The notes beneath the pieces were generated by a model. That model made no database searches and had not been told where the DNA came from. It saw nothing but the letters and a program-made list of their open reading frames with translations. DNA of 64,000 bases from contig JASJZH010000006.1 in NCBI GenBank assembly GCA_037178975.1, forward strand, positions 7,316,001-7,380,000, in the 5' to 3' direction. Position numbers and translations under genes: made by a program. The DNA is from Oscheius tipulae. Its lineage: Eukaryota; Nematoda; Chromadorea; Rhabditida; Rhabditidae. Within the stretch, counting starts at the first letter, position 1. The number at the start of each line of letters is the position of its first letter. Shown piece after piece: positions 34,801 to 48,300 of the stretch.

Positions 34801-37800
34801 GGGCCAAAATCATCTGTCAGGTCAAATGATTTGTTCCAAAGTGCTGTCCATTGGCACTGTGTAATCTGGACCGCAGTGACATATGGACCAATTGGCTGAC
34901 TCATATTGCGTAGAAACTGCCATCCTGAGCACTCCTAAACTATTGGCTGTAGTAATAGTGAGGTCTTTAGCCTTGACAGCACCCTGAATCTGCCACTTTT
35001 TCACCTCAATGATCCGCTCAACTTCATTTACGTCTTCAAAGGGACAAACCGCTTCCGCAGCGTCTCAACAATACGGGCTGTCACGCCTAGTTAAAGTCGT
35101 TTTGACAGAAGCGTCCCCTTTCTCTCTCCCTTTTGATATCTTCCAGCCTCATAAAGCCAGCCTGCGACAGTGCGGTAAGCCTTAGCATGCTAATGTGTCG
35201 GTTAAGACTGATTGATACACTACGATGATGGCTGTTTGGCCATCTGGCGCCCGACAAATACAGGACATTGGCCTTTCGCGTGACCACAGGTGACAGTCCT
35301 CTTCGGGCTCAGCGCTGAAATTTGCATACGTGAGCGCGGGAAATCACACACCCTTCTCCCGCTAGTGACACTATTAACCCGACAGCAGTCAATCTTCTAA
35401 AGATCTTGCCAAGAAAACGGCTTGCTATTTTTCGTGATAGTCAAGCTCGATTCTCGGTACTGAACTGGAAAAGCGCTTCATATAAAACGGTAATGCCTTT
35501 TTTATTGGTCCGTTCTCGCCATAACATTTGTACTGCAGAAAAAAAGCCTGGACCGTTCAGCAACAATGAAAGGCCATCGCGGACAGTGTCCTTCTTGGTT
35601 TATTTGCGGCCCCTTGCACTATGCCTTAGTCAGACAGTGTTCACCTGCTGACCCAGAATCCCCACCCTGCTCCTGTTCATTTCTGCCCAGAACTGTTTAG
35701 TACGTCTTCTCAACGCGTTGAGCGCTCTTTCATTGTCTCCTACCATTTCCTCCTCCAATTTCACGCGTTTCTTGCTCAAACAGCCCTTCCTTCCGCCTCC
35801 TCTTTTTAATCGAAGTTGGCGGAATGTTCTAATGAGTGACCTTGAGTTGTTCCTCCCCTCAGTGCCAAGAAGTTTCTAGCATTCCATATTTTTGCTGGCC
35901 CGATAACGACATTGCAACCTGAGCGACTTAACACATCGGTCAGGTTGATGTCAGTTCGTGCTGCGTTCAATTGAAACGACAGCAATCACTTTTTTCTGCG
36001 AAGTTGCCATTCCTGTACTGCGCGCCACACATTTTCCTTTTCGCTGTAGCCTGTTTATACAGTGTTGATCACATAATTTCCGCTCAACTGGATTGCCGGA
36101 TATTTTAAGGTGCATCCAACGGGTTTTGAGGGCCAGCTTGACCCCTCTAATTACCGGCAGCTTCTAAAAGGAAATTAGCCTTCCAGGCAATTGCTCTCCT
36201 CAGCACCGGCCGCTTTTGATTCTCTCGTTATCATCCAGATGCTGTCTCTTCGCTTCAGTATTCAAGTACTTCTATTGAAATCCAATACCATCTTTCTTGC
36301 TTGTAAAAACCGGGCATCATCAAGAAATCGGATCCATGAGCTCGGGATCTAGCGCGTGTCCACTTGTGCTGGAGTTCATATTTGCCCTAGGCGTCTCTTC
36401 TAGAACGAAGACAGACGCTTGTCATCAACTCTAAATGATTGAGTCGTCATCTTATTTGCATGATCCTCTGTTTCTCGTTCCGTAATCCACTCCAAGCTGC
36501 TAGATACTTGCGTGCTTGTCTCTCAAGCTAAACCTTTTCTTCCAGCATGACCCGGCGTAATGTCTGAATATAAAGAAAAACATCCGTTCCCATGGGTTCA
36601 TCATTTGTTTGAGGCGGAGAGCGGCATGTCTTCCAAATCTCGGGGCTTCTTCCGCCGCAGGCATTCGTGATTAAACCGTAGAGAACTAAAAACTCGTTCG
36701 GAATTCACTTAAAGAGAGTGGTCGTCCATCTTGTCCACTTTCACTCTATTGTTTTCCAACCAGGAAACTTCATCTCAAGTGTAGCTTCCGATTTTAGTCT
36801 TGTCTCGTGCGTGCGCAGCTCTTTCTGCAATCTGCTGATCTATTCACGTCTTCTTTTTTTTTACGCTTTCCGGCTTTTATTTCGTGCAGAAATCGGATTT
36901 GCTTCGCAGACTATAGGTCCATAACTTCTCGACGACGGACAGTTTATTTCCTCGCCCGCACTCTCGCTTCTTGTGGTCACTCTCGAAGACCAATGATGCC
37001 ACATGTGTCCCGTGAGAAGAGCCAGCGACAATCGAAGCCGTAAATCAGTTGTTTCGTGATGTTCCGGAGCTCCCGAGTCGATTAAACGGCATCACTCACG
37101 TCGGTTCCTCTGAGACATTAGCATATCGCTTATTGTAGTGCAAAATCAGTCCGAAGATAACATCTGACCTCGCTGTGCGCCAGTCAACCGCTCTCTCCAT
37201 GCATATATGTGCACTCCATAAACGGGCCGGTGATAGCGGTCCTCAGTCTGACAGGGACGACCTAATTCTTTATTGTCCGCCATGCTTTTTCTTAGCTCTT
37301 GTTTTATTGGCAGTGTGGCGCAAAGAACAAAGGCCCGGACTGCTTGCCAACCTGTAATTAAATAAATCCGCGTAAGCCGTCCTAGCCTAGCCTTGCCTCT
37401 TTTGGCACCTGTAAATTTGCACGGATCGTGCCCGCCTCTGTATTCTTCCCTCTTCTGAGGGTCGACCGCCATCTGTTCCATTACTCTTTTACGGCCTCAC
37501 AACTACGCATGCCTTTGTTTCTTGCAGTTGAATTAACACTCAGAACTTTAATACGTTGGCCGCGGGACCTTTTACTTCCAAACTATTCAGTTCTAAATAT
37601 TGTGGGAAATTGGTGACCTCGAAAGGTTTGTGTCGCTTGATTGATCGTGTGGCAGACGCCGATTTGAAAATTAATTTCCGGGGGAGTGCCTTTCTTTTCC
37701 TTAACCATGTTGGGAGATAGACCACCGCTCCCTTTAACACATGTGTTTCTCTCCTCTTGCTTTTTTCATGGACCTCCTGCCGCAGATGGTAGTAATTATG

Positions 37801-39069
37801 TAACGCACGTGTGGAGCAGAATTCCAATCCGTATACGGTACTCATTCGACAAGTATCCTTTGTCCATGGACTGTTACTCTCTTTTGTTGAGGCACTGACC
37901 GGCAGTCTTATTTACACACAGTCGCAGCTCCTCAAGGGCTGCTGACCCGAAACGGCAATCCCGGCAGCCCTCTCGGCTGCCAAAGCACACACTTCCAACT
38001 TCCTTTTACCTTTTAATCCACAAAACATCTTTTCTCACTGGGTAGTCCTGAACTTTTGATCTTTTGTAACATATTCCAACTATTGTATATTATTTGCCTA
38101 ATATCCCTTTGATCATTCTTCTTTCCCATTTCCAAAGGGCAAGTGAGATTCAAAATTGATTTAGAGGAATCATTGTTTGCAGCGAATACATTTCATCCTT
38201 GTGTACAAGTAATGTGAGTACGGTTATAGCTGTTTGTCAAATAAGACAGTCTTTTAGTATGCATGAGTGTGTCCGTTAAGTAAAAATACTCGTTTTTCAA
38301 GCAAAATACCTCTAAGGGATCTCATTACCTATCAGAGTTACCTGGAGTCGAAACATTTCATAACTTTATCTACGATTCAATTATATTTATCTATTGCCTT
38401 TTCTGACTCATTCTCCTCCTCAAATTTAAACGGCCCCAAGCGTTTGTTAAGAAATTTTAGCTCGGCTGCGGATTAAAGGAAACCAGAAATGGCGCAAATC
38501 TATCACTACGCCTCGTGATAATCCGCCTGCGATATCACCACATATGCGAATTTATTAGGCAAATAAAAGGCGTGAATTTATTGTACTTCGTTTCAATTCT
38601 CCAATAGTTCTTCTAATCTGTTGTTTTCTGCCTCATTTAGCCCTCTAATCGAGTCTTCCACGCTCACCTCTCCTTCTCTCGCCCTCTCTCATGCGTGCAG
38701 AACTCTCATTAAATTCCTTAACCTGCTAGTAGTTTTCTTCGTATGGTGAAGAAAATTAGCTTCCAAAGACATGGACCACCTTGTGACAAGTAAGAGGAGC
38801 CAATTTTTTCTCGCACCATCTGGCTTAAGACGTTCTCCAGTCTGGCTCTCCTGTCCAATGCCGTCAATTATCGGCACAGGGCTCATTATCCTTTTCCTAC
38901 CGAAATGATGCCTTTTGTTACCTCAGAGGCCAATCACTGTGCAATTCTGATGAGCCTAATAAGTATTATTCTTGTCCAGTCTTCTGCTACCTCCCTTTGA
39001 CCCCTTTTTGCCCTTTTCACATTATAAAAATCTCTTTTTAGACTCGGATATGCTAACACGGTGACTTCA
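31881..39069. other. 7.2-kb region without recognisable genes
   Basis: I found no splice-supported gene on either strand. The plus strand is pyrimidine-rich over long stretches. A frame on the minus strand (33008-33364) has ENGTPVSIFCDSW and several cysteines but no family. A degenerate CTCTGT microsatellite lies at about 32788-32955. Confidence 0.35.
32788..32955 (+). repeat. Degenerate (TCTCTG)n microsatellite
   Basis: A pyrimidine-rich tract built mainly of CTCTGT/CTCTCTGT units with interruptions. Confidence 0.8.
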
Positions 39070-42000
39070 ATGTTTCTCTTACTACTACTCCAGTCGTCTT
39101 TCGTCGTGGCCGAGCTGCCATCAAGCGAGTATTTCTTGTTATATTATAACAGTACATCTTCAGAAACCTTCGAGTTGCCTTCATTGACCGTAGAAGTAGA
39201 GCAGCCTTATTTGATACGGAAACAACCTACTAATTTAACTTGTTCTCTTAGTGCCGGATGGAGTGGGGTAAGTAGATTTACAGCGTTTAACTAATACGGT
39301 CAATTTTCAGGTCTCTCTCTCGAATGTGACCTGGCTCAAGAACGGAGAACCTCTGAATACCACTGATCCAGACGGCGATTTTGCTGGCTTTGGCAAAATG
39401 TAGGACTTTTCGTTATTTAGCTGTAAACTAAACTTTCAGATTGACTGTGATCGGTGGCAAAACTTCAAGCGAAGGAGACTATCAGTGTCTTGCCGATGTC
39501 GTGAATGTGACCCTATCAAACAGACAGAAAATCAACACCAAGCTTGTATCGTCTCCGGTCAAACTACGACGAGCACGTATCACGAAATTCGACAAGATCA
39601 GTGAACACGTGAGTTTCTCAGACACACTGGTACTATTGCTGGCAATTAGTGCGTGTCCAAGTGTAGTCATTAGAAAATCATATTGTTGCTGTCTACAATT
39701 AGTGTTCGTCGTCTGCCTCCTTCATGGACTCGGATAATTATGACAGATGAACGAGGAACCCTTGCATTCCGTCACGCACATCCATCCATATGTAGTATCG
39801 AGGAGAAGATGCGTAAAGCGGAGTATAAGAATGCGTAATATCTTGACATGTGAACGAGCTCTGTGCATTTGGAACACTCTTTTTCTATTTGTCAAGCACT
39901 TCGAGCTGTGCTTATCAGTAAACAGCAGGGTCAGTTGCTGTCCTGGAGCACCATCATTGAACATCTGTTGAGAACAGACCCTCGTTTTGGCAATATGATC
40001 ATATTTACTATCATGGACAGACATGGAGGGAGGCACAGATGGCGGCGTCTTTTGGTCATGGTGCCCGTTGGCATACACACATTATGTGCAAGCTGTCTGT
40101 AATGTGAGTACAATTGAGGGTGACAAAGCACTATGCACAACGGGCACCACGGTCTTTACAAACAATGGATAGAATAACTTGGGCCCTGAAAGACAGCCGT
40201 TCATTATATGGAGATACGGTCATATTAAGAGACATGTTTAAAGACTAGTAGAAAACGAAACCATTTTCAGATGGTGAGCGTCAGACAAGGAGAAGTTGCC
40301 CGACTACCATGCGCCGGTATGCCTGATGTAATCCCAGGCCCTCCAGAAATCTGCTTCGAAAAGGAGGGGATCGATGGAACCTGCTTCGGAGAGAAAAGTA
40401 CACTACTCTATCAAACTCTACGCTGGATTTGATTTGCAGATCCGAAAGCAAACTCCAACTTCCTATCCACCAGCTCTGGACTCCAGATTGCAATGGTACA
40501 GCAGTCTCACCACGGAAACTATTTTTGTGTAGTGAAGAATGAATTCACGAAACAGATTCGGAAGTCACCGAAACCTGTCATTCTTGTGGTCAGTTCTTCT
40601 TCAATCAATCTATGTCAATGCAGGTGAACCCACCCGACAGTGTACCTCTTGCCGATGACACCCTTCCTGCTCCAGATTTGGTTTTCCCGACTAAGCTGTC
40701 TTTTTTGGAGAAGCCTCTCATTATCGATGTTGTCCAGGGACAAGATATTCTTTTGGAGTGTGTCTTCACAAACGCCAAGATATACTGGCTGAAGGTAATA
40801 CTACCATAGTGGACAGGAACACCTTGGCTTTTAGCACAATGACACAACACCAAGGATTTCTATGACCGATCCTGAAGCGAGGATTCGCCAAGTGTGGGGC
40901 AACCTTCTTCTCAGAAGTGTTGTTCAAGACGACGGTGGAGTGTATTCTTGTCAAGGAGTGTCACCCCTAGACGAAAATCCAAATCTAGAAACGGGAGGCC
41001 ATACACGAGTCTACTATAACGTTGTTGTCCACGGTCCAACAAGCGTCAACCTGACATTGAATGAGAACCCGAATGACAGAAGCTGGGACGTGGGTTTTGT
41101 TGGGGATATATAATTGTTTTTAGCTTTCATGTCTAGCCAACAATCTGAAATACGAGATCCCTATGGCTTTCGTGAACGGGACAGCCTTGGTCGATGCAAT
41201 TGATCAGATGGGTGTGCCGTCGTCAACGAATTTTTTCACGAATCCAATCAACGCCACGATGAAAGTCAAACAGACATTCAGTGGAAGTGTTCAGGTTTTG
41301 TTTGTTTCCGATCTTGAGCACCGATTTCTTCAGTGCATATCACGTCCAGCTATGGATGAGGCAGAGATTTATGGTACTGGGCTGGATCGTGGTGTCTCTC
41401 AGAATATTTTCGTTGTCAGCTCAGGTCATTCAAGAGGTCTTCTGATTCAACAGGGTCCTGAGAATACGACGGCCTTCGTTGGGGGCGAAGTGACTATGAG
41501 ATGTGTAGTTCAAAGAGTCAAAAGCAAGTACTGGATGAAGGGTAAGAAAGTTATGATAGTGGTTGCAAATCGAGAATTTAGGCGACGAATACGTGAAAAT
41601 CTACGGTACTCAGAGGACAAAGCTAGTCGGATCAAACAATCTCCGTATCAGCAATCTGCAGCTGAGTGATGAGGGATGGTACACCTGTACTGTTACCGGT
41701 GAACGAGGAACAAGAGACACGGCAAAAGGCTACCTTCAAGTTCTTCTGCCGACCACAATTGCACCACCAACTACCACAGAACCGTTTGAAGTTCCCAAGG
41801 TTTGTGAGCCGTCAAAGACGAGTCCATTAACGCTGAGTTATAGAAGGACGAGCACCTGGAATTGACAAATGTGAGCGGCTTTGTGACGGGCACAAGTGTT
41901 CGTCTGCAGTGGTCAGTGCTGGGGAATGTGTCAGCTGTGGCCAAAATAGCCAACTTCAGGTTAAAATAATAGAAACTTTAAAACTTAAATAATTCAGAGT

Positions 42001-43927
42001 CGAGCTCTTGAGGAAAAGTGAAAATAGCAGTTGGATCGAGGCGGATAGAGTAGACGGTCATGTCAGGGCCACGACTATTAAGGATCTGATTCCAAACAAC
42101 CAATACAGACTTCGAGTTGCTCTCCATCGAGATGATGGATCTTTCTTGGTCAGCAATGAAACTGATTGGATGAAGGTCCAGATGCCTACCGGCGATACAC
42201 CTCCCCTGAGTCCAAAGGTAGGAAAAATGTGTGTCCGATTCAAAGCTAGATTTCAGATTATTTCAGTCACCCAACTGACTTCCAAGACCGTCAAAGTGGA
42301 TTGGGAACATCATACTCTCTATCCCAATGGAAAGGCCCGACACTTCCACGTTCATTACATGTCGGACTCGGACCACGTTTCCCATCAAGTAGGTTGCCCT
42401 CTATACCAGTTCGTCGCGCCGTACTATTTCTCGCCGAAATAGTTTTATGACTCACCGATTGAGATCATTTCTCTCGTGTCTCTCGCGAAAGCGAGTGAGG
42501 AAACCCATCTCTATCAAAAATATTGGTGAGATCGCGTGTTGGTGTGGCAGCCTGCTTAGTCAGCTGTGTGCTGAGTCAACCCCTTTAGTTTTTCCAGTCT
42601 CTCTATCACTCTCTCTATCCCACACCCCGCGTATCATCTCGCATCTCCATTTTCAGGCAAAAGTCGACGGCGCTTTGAATTCGACAGAAATCGATGGATT
42701 GAAGCCCGATCTGCAATACGTTTTTCACATCGTCGCTGAGAATCACGCGGGAAAGAGCCCACAAAGTGGCGGGGTGGAGATGAACACGACAGGTAAGCGA
42801 ATTGTTTTTGCCGGCTGTCTTTATGTTGACGGTTCCGATTAGAGCCTTGGCGAGCTTCAGCTTTACTCCTTTTACCTGTTGAGGTTTCTTATTTCTGTTG
42901 GTTCCGCAACAATCTGTTGTTATTTCAGCCTTGGAAATGTCGCTGATCAGTCTGTTTGAAAACATGCCAGTCAGCACAAGAAACACTATTATCCTCTCCG
43001 GACTGGCCTTCATCATCGCCCTCATTATCACCTGCATCTTCTGTGTCATCTACTGTAACATTCGCTCGCCGAAAAATAAGAGTGAGTTCTGTTAAGTTTC
43101 AAAAAGTTTAAAGCTAATTTAGAAGCCAACGGGAAGTTCCTGGACACTTCGTACAGAATCTTTAACGAGCAGAAAGTGCACAAGTCGAGAATGCCAGACA
43201 ACGACTTATTCGTACATGAGGAAATTGACGAGTGTTCACCGCTTAAACTGGTGAGAAAAACAGTGTTACAAGGATGGACCCACGTTTATAGAAATCGGAT
43301 GATCGCGAGTCGCTATCATCAGCAAAGTTTGCTTTCAATACTCATGCAGGAAGCACAATGCCGAATCTCTACGGAAATGTTGAAGATTCTGGAGATGTGC
43401 CCCGCCACAAAGAATCCGACTACATGACGGCTACGAAGCTTCTTGGAGGGGGTCTATACGGGAATACCACGACAGCCCGCTGTTATTCTCCGGATAGTGG
43501 AACCTCCCACGAGATGATTGTTCCGTTCAGCGCTGGAACAATGCGAGGTAGTGCTTTCAACCCATCTCCACTGGTGAGAAAAGATTACAGGTGAAATATA
43601 AGCAAAACGGTTCAGATGACAAGCTCTCCACAAAGAGTTAATGCCTACAAGTGTCCGGACTCGCTGCTATACTCTCCAGCTGGAACAGCATCCTCGATAG
43701 CCGACACTTCAAGTAGCGGTGTCGTGCTGACCAGAAACTGTGACTCTCCATCCAATAATCAGACTGACGGCAGTGACCAAGGAATTCGATGTGGTGGCTC
43801 CTCAAGAAACAGTCAAGCATCCTCTGATGGCGGTCGATTACCCATGATGTCCACCTTCAAGGCCAACACTAATTCTTTCATTGGGACTCTTGACCGTCGC
43901 GGATTGAGGGAACAGTTAGCCGAATAG
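39070..43927 (+). CDS. Ig/FN3 transmembrane receptor (DCC/IGDCC-like)
   Basis: A signal peptide (MFLLLLLQSSFVVAELP) starts the protein. Ig1 has LTCSLSAGW, VTWLKNGEP and GDYQC. Ig2 has VARLPCAG and GNYFCVV. Ig3 has ILLECVF, YWLK and GGVYSCQG. A divergent Ig-like domain has LSCLANN and FLQCIS. The next Ig has VTMRCVVQ, YWMK and GWYTCTVTGE. A Thr/Pro linker (TTIAPPTTTEP) leads to two FN3-like domains (SVRLQWSV...NNQYRLRVAL; SKTVKVDWEHH...QYVFHIVAENHAGKSPQ). One membrane span (IILSGLAFIIALIITCIFCVIYC) is followed by a Ser-rich cytoplasmic tail ending LDRRGLREQLAE. Many N-glycosylation sites occur. IGDCC/protogenin-type guidance or adhesion receptors are the closest architecture; SAX-3/Robo-like is an alternative. 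An intron of about 660 nt splits Ig1 and Ig2. A TATAAAA-like site lies about 45 bp upstream. Confidence 0.72.
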
Positions 43928-44433
43928 TGTATTCCCCCGGTTCAGATCGTAGTCAGCTTCAGAAAGGTGTCATAATCGAGTCCAAATCGCAATATTGTAC
44001 ATGTATGCTTTAAAGGGTCCATTGGTTCCAAAACAGAACCGTACTCACTCCGCCTTTTAATAACTTTTCCACGGTAGAGTGATTGATCTCATTTTCCTTT
44101 GGAGAGATTACAATCTTTTCATTTGTTGTGCCTTCTCTTTTGGTATTGAATAAATATTCACTCCCTTGCAAAAAAGGTCTATCCCAAACTTTGGAAGTTA
44201 GCAAGTCGAGACTTCCAAAAATTCCACAAGCAATAGAGCGTCATGTGCGCGTCTTTCCAGGCGAATGACTAGGATGAACCCGGAAAATATTGAGTCGAAA
44301 CTCAAAACTATGCAAAACCCCCAAGTGGAATACCGCTTGCGGTCAAATAATTCGTCACATTATCGGATGCAATACTCTGCAAACCAAGGTCAATCGATTT
44401 TGCAACAGTCCTGCCCGTGTTTACTGCTGGATA
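43928..44433. other. Spacer between Ig receptor and unknown gene
   Basis: It contains a GAATAAATA near 44148 that could be a poly(A) signal. The frame running into 44434 (RVYCW before MSSRS) stays open upstream, so a 5' exon of the next gene is possible. Confidence 0.35.
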
Positions 44434-45345
44434 ATGTCGTCTAGATCTGCTGTCTTAACAGCTATTTCCTCAAAAACTGTAAGGAAATATGATACTTTTT
44501 GGTAAAAACATACAGATTGCCTTGGCTGATGCTGGAGAGCTCGGACTGAAGAAGATTCAAACCGGAACACCGAACACTATCAATAATTCCTTCACAGAAA
44601 TCAATGGAACCTCTCAATCCCTGGTAAAATTTATTTATTTGAGATATATATTAGTTGTAGATGGAAAATAGCCGTGGCACTAGTGGAATTCTGCACCAGA
44701 AGTTTTTAATGAAGTGGGTGAACGACGAGAAGATAGAGATTGAATTCAAAGGTGCGTAATTTGCTTGGAAATGGCGAAGTAATGAGCAACACTGGACAGA
44801 ATTTTGTTTTTCGTCTATCAAATATCAAAATGTTCAAATTTTTCATAGGTGATAATTTTTCAGGACTCACAGGAACTCTTGAAGGGCAACAAGGTCGGCC
44901 CGGCGTGGTTTATAATGAACCTAGGAAGGAGCTGCTCATAAATGTTATTATTCACGTTGTTTTGTTGTTAATCCCCAGTTTCAGCTACTTTTAAGCCGTC
45001 CCGATGGATCTTTCTCCATTGTGAGCAACAGGACCCTTGGCATGATCGTGGCTCCGCCGAACCAGGACAATCTCCCTGACCATGAGAAAATTCACTTTGC
45101 TTCGTAAGTTTTAATAATTCAACACCGAAAACATTTAGGTTCACGAACGGTGTCAAGTTGCCACAGGGTTGGTGGCATTCCGTGCCTTTCCCTCTTCCCG
45201 GTGACGAGCTCATTGAGTTGGATGAATATGTAGGTTTTTCCTAATTTTTCCTATTTGAACTTCCTTGCAGGTAGCGGACACAAACGAGAATAACGTCATC
45301 AACATTGCAGAGGAAACTGGTGCTCCCATGCGTGTTCAACTTTGA
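44434..45345 (+). CDS. Unrecognised 202-residue protein, seven exons
   Basis: Seven exons (44434-44478, 44516-44623, 44661-44751, 44864-44943, 44985-45103, 45139-45229, 45271-45345) sum to 609 nt in one frame. This is strong evidence that it is real. Visible blocks are MSSRSAVLTAISSKTIALAD, KKIQTGTPNTINNSFTEING, HQKFLMKWVNDEKIEIEFK, GLTGTLEGQQGRPGVVYNEP, LLLSRPDGSFSIVSNRTLG, GVKLPQGWWHSVPFPLPGD and an acidic end (ELIELDEY...NENNVINIAEETG). It has no signal peptide or membrane span and is beta-strand-like in the second half. I do not recognise a family. The gene lies 0.5 kb past the Ig receptor on the same strand. Confidence 0.7.
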
Positions 45346-48300
45346 GCCTTTCGTTCAATCTCTCTCAGAGATTTTGTTGCCTTCCATAAACATTTTCATG
45401 CCTAGTGTTTACGCCTGAAGATGGAGACAAAAAACTACTTGTCTTTGTGACAGCCCTGCTCTGTTCCAATTGTACTTGGGGATCATCCATTCCCGTCCGT
45501 ACAAATCCATCCAAATCAGGGGTGAAACTGTGGCGCGAATGTTTGACGCGTTTATGCTCTTTCCTAGTCCTCTGTCTCCTTTTTCACACCAATTGTCTCT
45601 TCATTAACGAGAGATTAAACTTGCCTAATACCCTTAAATGCTACAATTAACTAGCCTAGGACTCAAAATGTCTGCTCACAGTCTTTGGCCGTAATTTGTG
45701 AATCAGTGAGAATGAGCTATTTCTAGTTATGGCTCTTGGTAGGGTGCAAAAGTCAGGTAAGCGACTCTTTACAAGAATGAGTAAAGGAGGCGGAAACGCC
45801 CTTCTTCTACTAGATGCTCTTCTTCCTGGCCTGGCAAACCCTTCTTTTATTCCAGCCAATCATCCTTTTGGCCGTAATTTTTCGGAATGACTTGTCTGCC
45901 ATACCTCAAGTACAACTCTCTCTTTATGGCTCTATAAATGTTTGATCATTAGGTTCGGCCCACTGCTGAATACCTTGTCGCCTGGTCCCTGTTCGGAACT
46001 CTTTCCGACCATGATGTATTGCCTTCTAAAGCATTATTCTAACTTCAAGCTTATTGAACAGAATCATGTTATAAGCAGGCACAGACTGGTTTTGAGCCCG
46101 ACGCTGTTGTTTCAAAGAGCATTTTTTTAACGACCAGCGCACAGCTAAACCAAAAAGAAGATTCATCTGTGACTTTGAAATTTGCCTAAAATCACGCAGT
46201 ATGAAGAATGGTTTAGCTATTTTAACAAGTCAGTTTTGCTCATCTCAATATGCCGGTATTGATTGTTGATAATCTGTGATTCATTAGCATGATTTGAGTA
46301 GTTGGAAAGTTTCGTTCATTTCGTTCTACCATTCATTTCACTTTACGAGTGGGTGAATGTTGTATTAAACTGTCGTTTACCACACTAACACCCGGGTAAA
46401 CAATTATCTCCCATACGCATCATCAGAAAATAAAAGTTTTAGCTTTTCATGCAGTTCGAAAATGAAAAGTAGTAAACCATTACTGATGTATACTACGAAG
46501 AATACCCATCTGAATACCGCAAATTAATACACTTTATCAGATGCAGAGAAAACAGGCTTCCTGAACGTACCAACTTGTATTGAGTCTCGTACTCGCGTCT
46601 CGTGACATCCTGATGGATGCTGTATTGAGGGTATGAAGGGCTGAGTTAATTGGTGTGACCCGTCTCTTCTTCCCCAAAAGTCCAAATATCATTAAACAAT
46701 ATGACCAACTACTCATAAGCGAGCAGACGGCACTTTTCCTCTCTCCCCTAAACTAACTAGTGTTCAGTTCTTTTTTCGGCGTCTTTCTTGTTTTCGCCAC
46801 ACGTTACAACAGGAGGGCTTCACTTTTTATACTCCACTAACCGTATAGTATTCGTTTTGGTGTTCACTTTTTCTGTTATATCCTTCCAAAATTTTGCCGC
46901 GAAATATAACCGCAAATCTGCTGACATACGGATCTAGTTGCCCTTGATGTTCTCAAGAACAAAGGAAACTACCAATTTGCTGAGATGTCCATTTTACTCA
47001 TTTATTTCTTCAGCTGAATCAGCAAATGGTCTAGCGGACTCTCTTCTTTTATCAGAAACTTTTCGCTCGTTAACCTCCTTAACGTAGTTCCTCGACTTGA
47101 CAACAATCACAGAAGGTGGACAGCAATAGCTTGCTTTTCAAGAAAAACATGGTCGAAAAACAGGCTACTACCTCGAGGCCATTGTTCGAGCTCTTATGGT
47201 TGATGTGATAGTGTCAAAACTTAACAAAAATCTTCTTCACTTCTGTTTTCCATGGAAAAAATCTCAAGCTGCTGTGAAAACCGTAGTTTTGATCTACAGT
47301 ATGTTTATGTACCACTTAATCCATTCTTATTGGTTGAAATCCGTACTTTTTTGATGTTATACAGCTCTTTTTCGCCCGTTCCGTTCCTCTGTTTAATCAG
47401 TGATGTTTTGATTCGCCTTGAGTCCTCTCATTTCCTGGCGCCAAATAGAGTGCTAGAGGGAGAGAGTCGAGTTCCCTTAGAGGCTTCTACATCTCTACGA
47501 AGCTTATTTTGTTATGCCTGCGTCATTCAGCTGCTTATTATCACTCATTATTCACTGCCTAATCGGACGTCAATCAGAAGGGGAGGTAGACACGACTGAC
47601 AGCTCGGGCAGGCATAAGTATATCCGAACATGTCTGGAAGAGTGAAAGTGCATGTTTGGAGACAACACCAAACACAAATACTGTTTTGGAACTTCAGCAG
47701 TTGTCTCAGACGCTCTTCTAACAATAATAGGCCGATCCAGCCCCAGCACAATGTTCCAGTACAAATCCTAGCTCATGTGTCATCTGATGACTGCCCCCCC
47801 CCCCGAAGTGAGAGCGGTGTTTTTCGAGGATATGACCCCTAGAGCAGTTATAGCACATATCCATCATTGTCAGGCGGAAATCCCAGACCCCCTCAAGTTT
47901 GCAAACATGCTTTTTGGGCTCTGAAATGAGCATTCGAGATAATCAGTTCTCTTTTTAGAATGAGGTCCTTCTCAGGGTATGAATAGTATTACGAGCGATG
48001 AATATTCATACAATTAACATGCTCAAGCATGTCTTGTGGTCCATTTGAAAAACAAATCCAGACGTTTATTAAGATCGAAGGAAGATGAACTTGCGAAAAA
48101 GAAAAAAGTCTAACTTTGGGCTGTTTGCGTTCGTTTGGCCTAGTTTCCTAATCGGGAAGTACGTGCTGCTCAGTACAATTCATTCCAGGGTTTGAAAACT
48201 CCTCATCCTTGTTGACCAGAAAGAATTCTATATACGCATTCCTAGGTAGCTAATTCGCGGTCAGAAAAGCTTGATTATCTTTGCGCAGTCCGCGATTAGA

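Noticed and set aside
40605..40853. Minus-strand frame inside the Ig receptor
   Set aside because: It is antisense to clear Ig-domain exons with conserved Cys and Trp.
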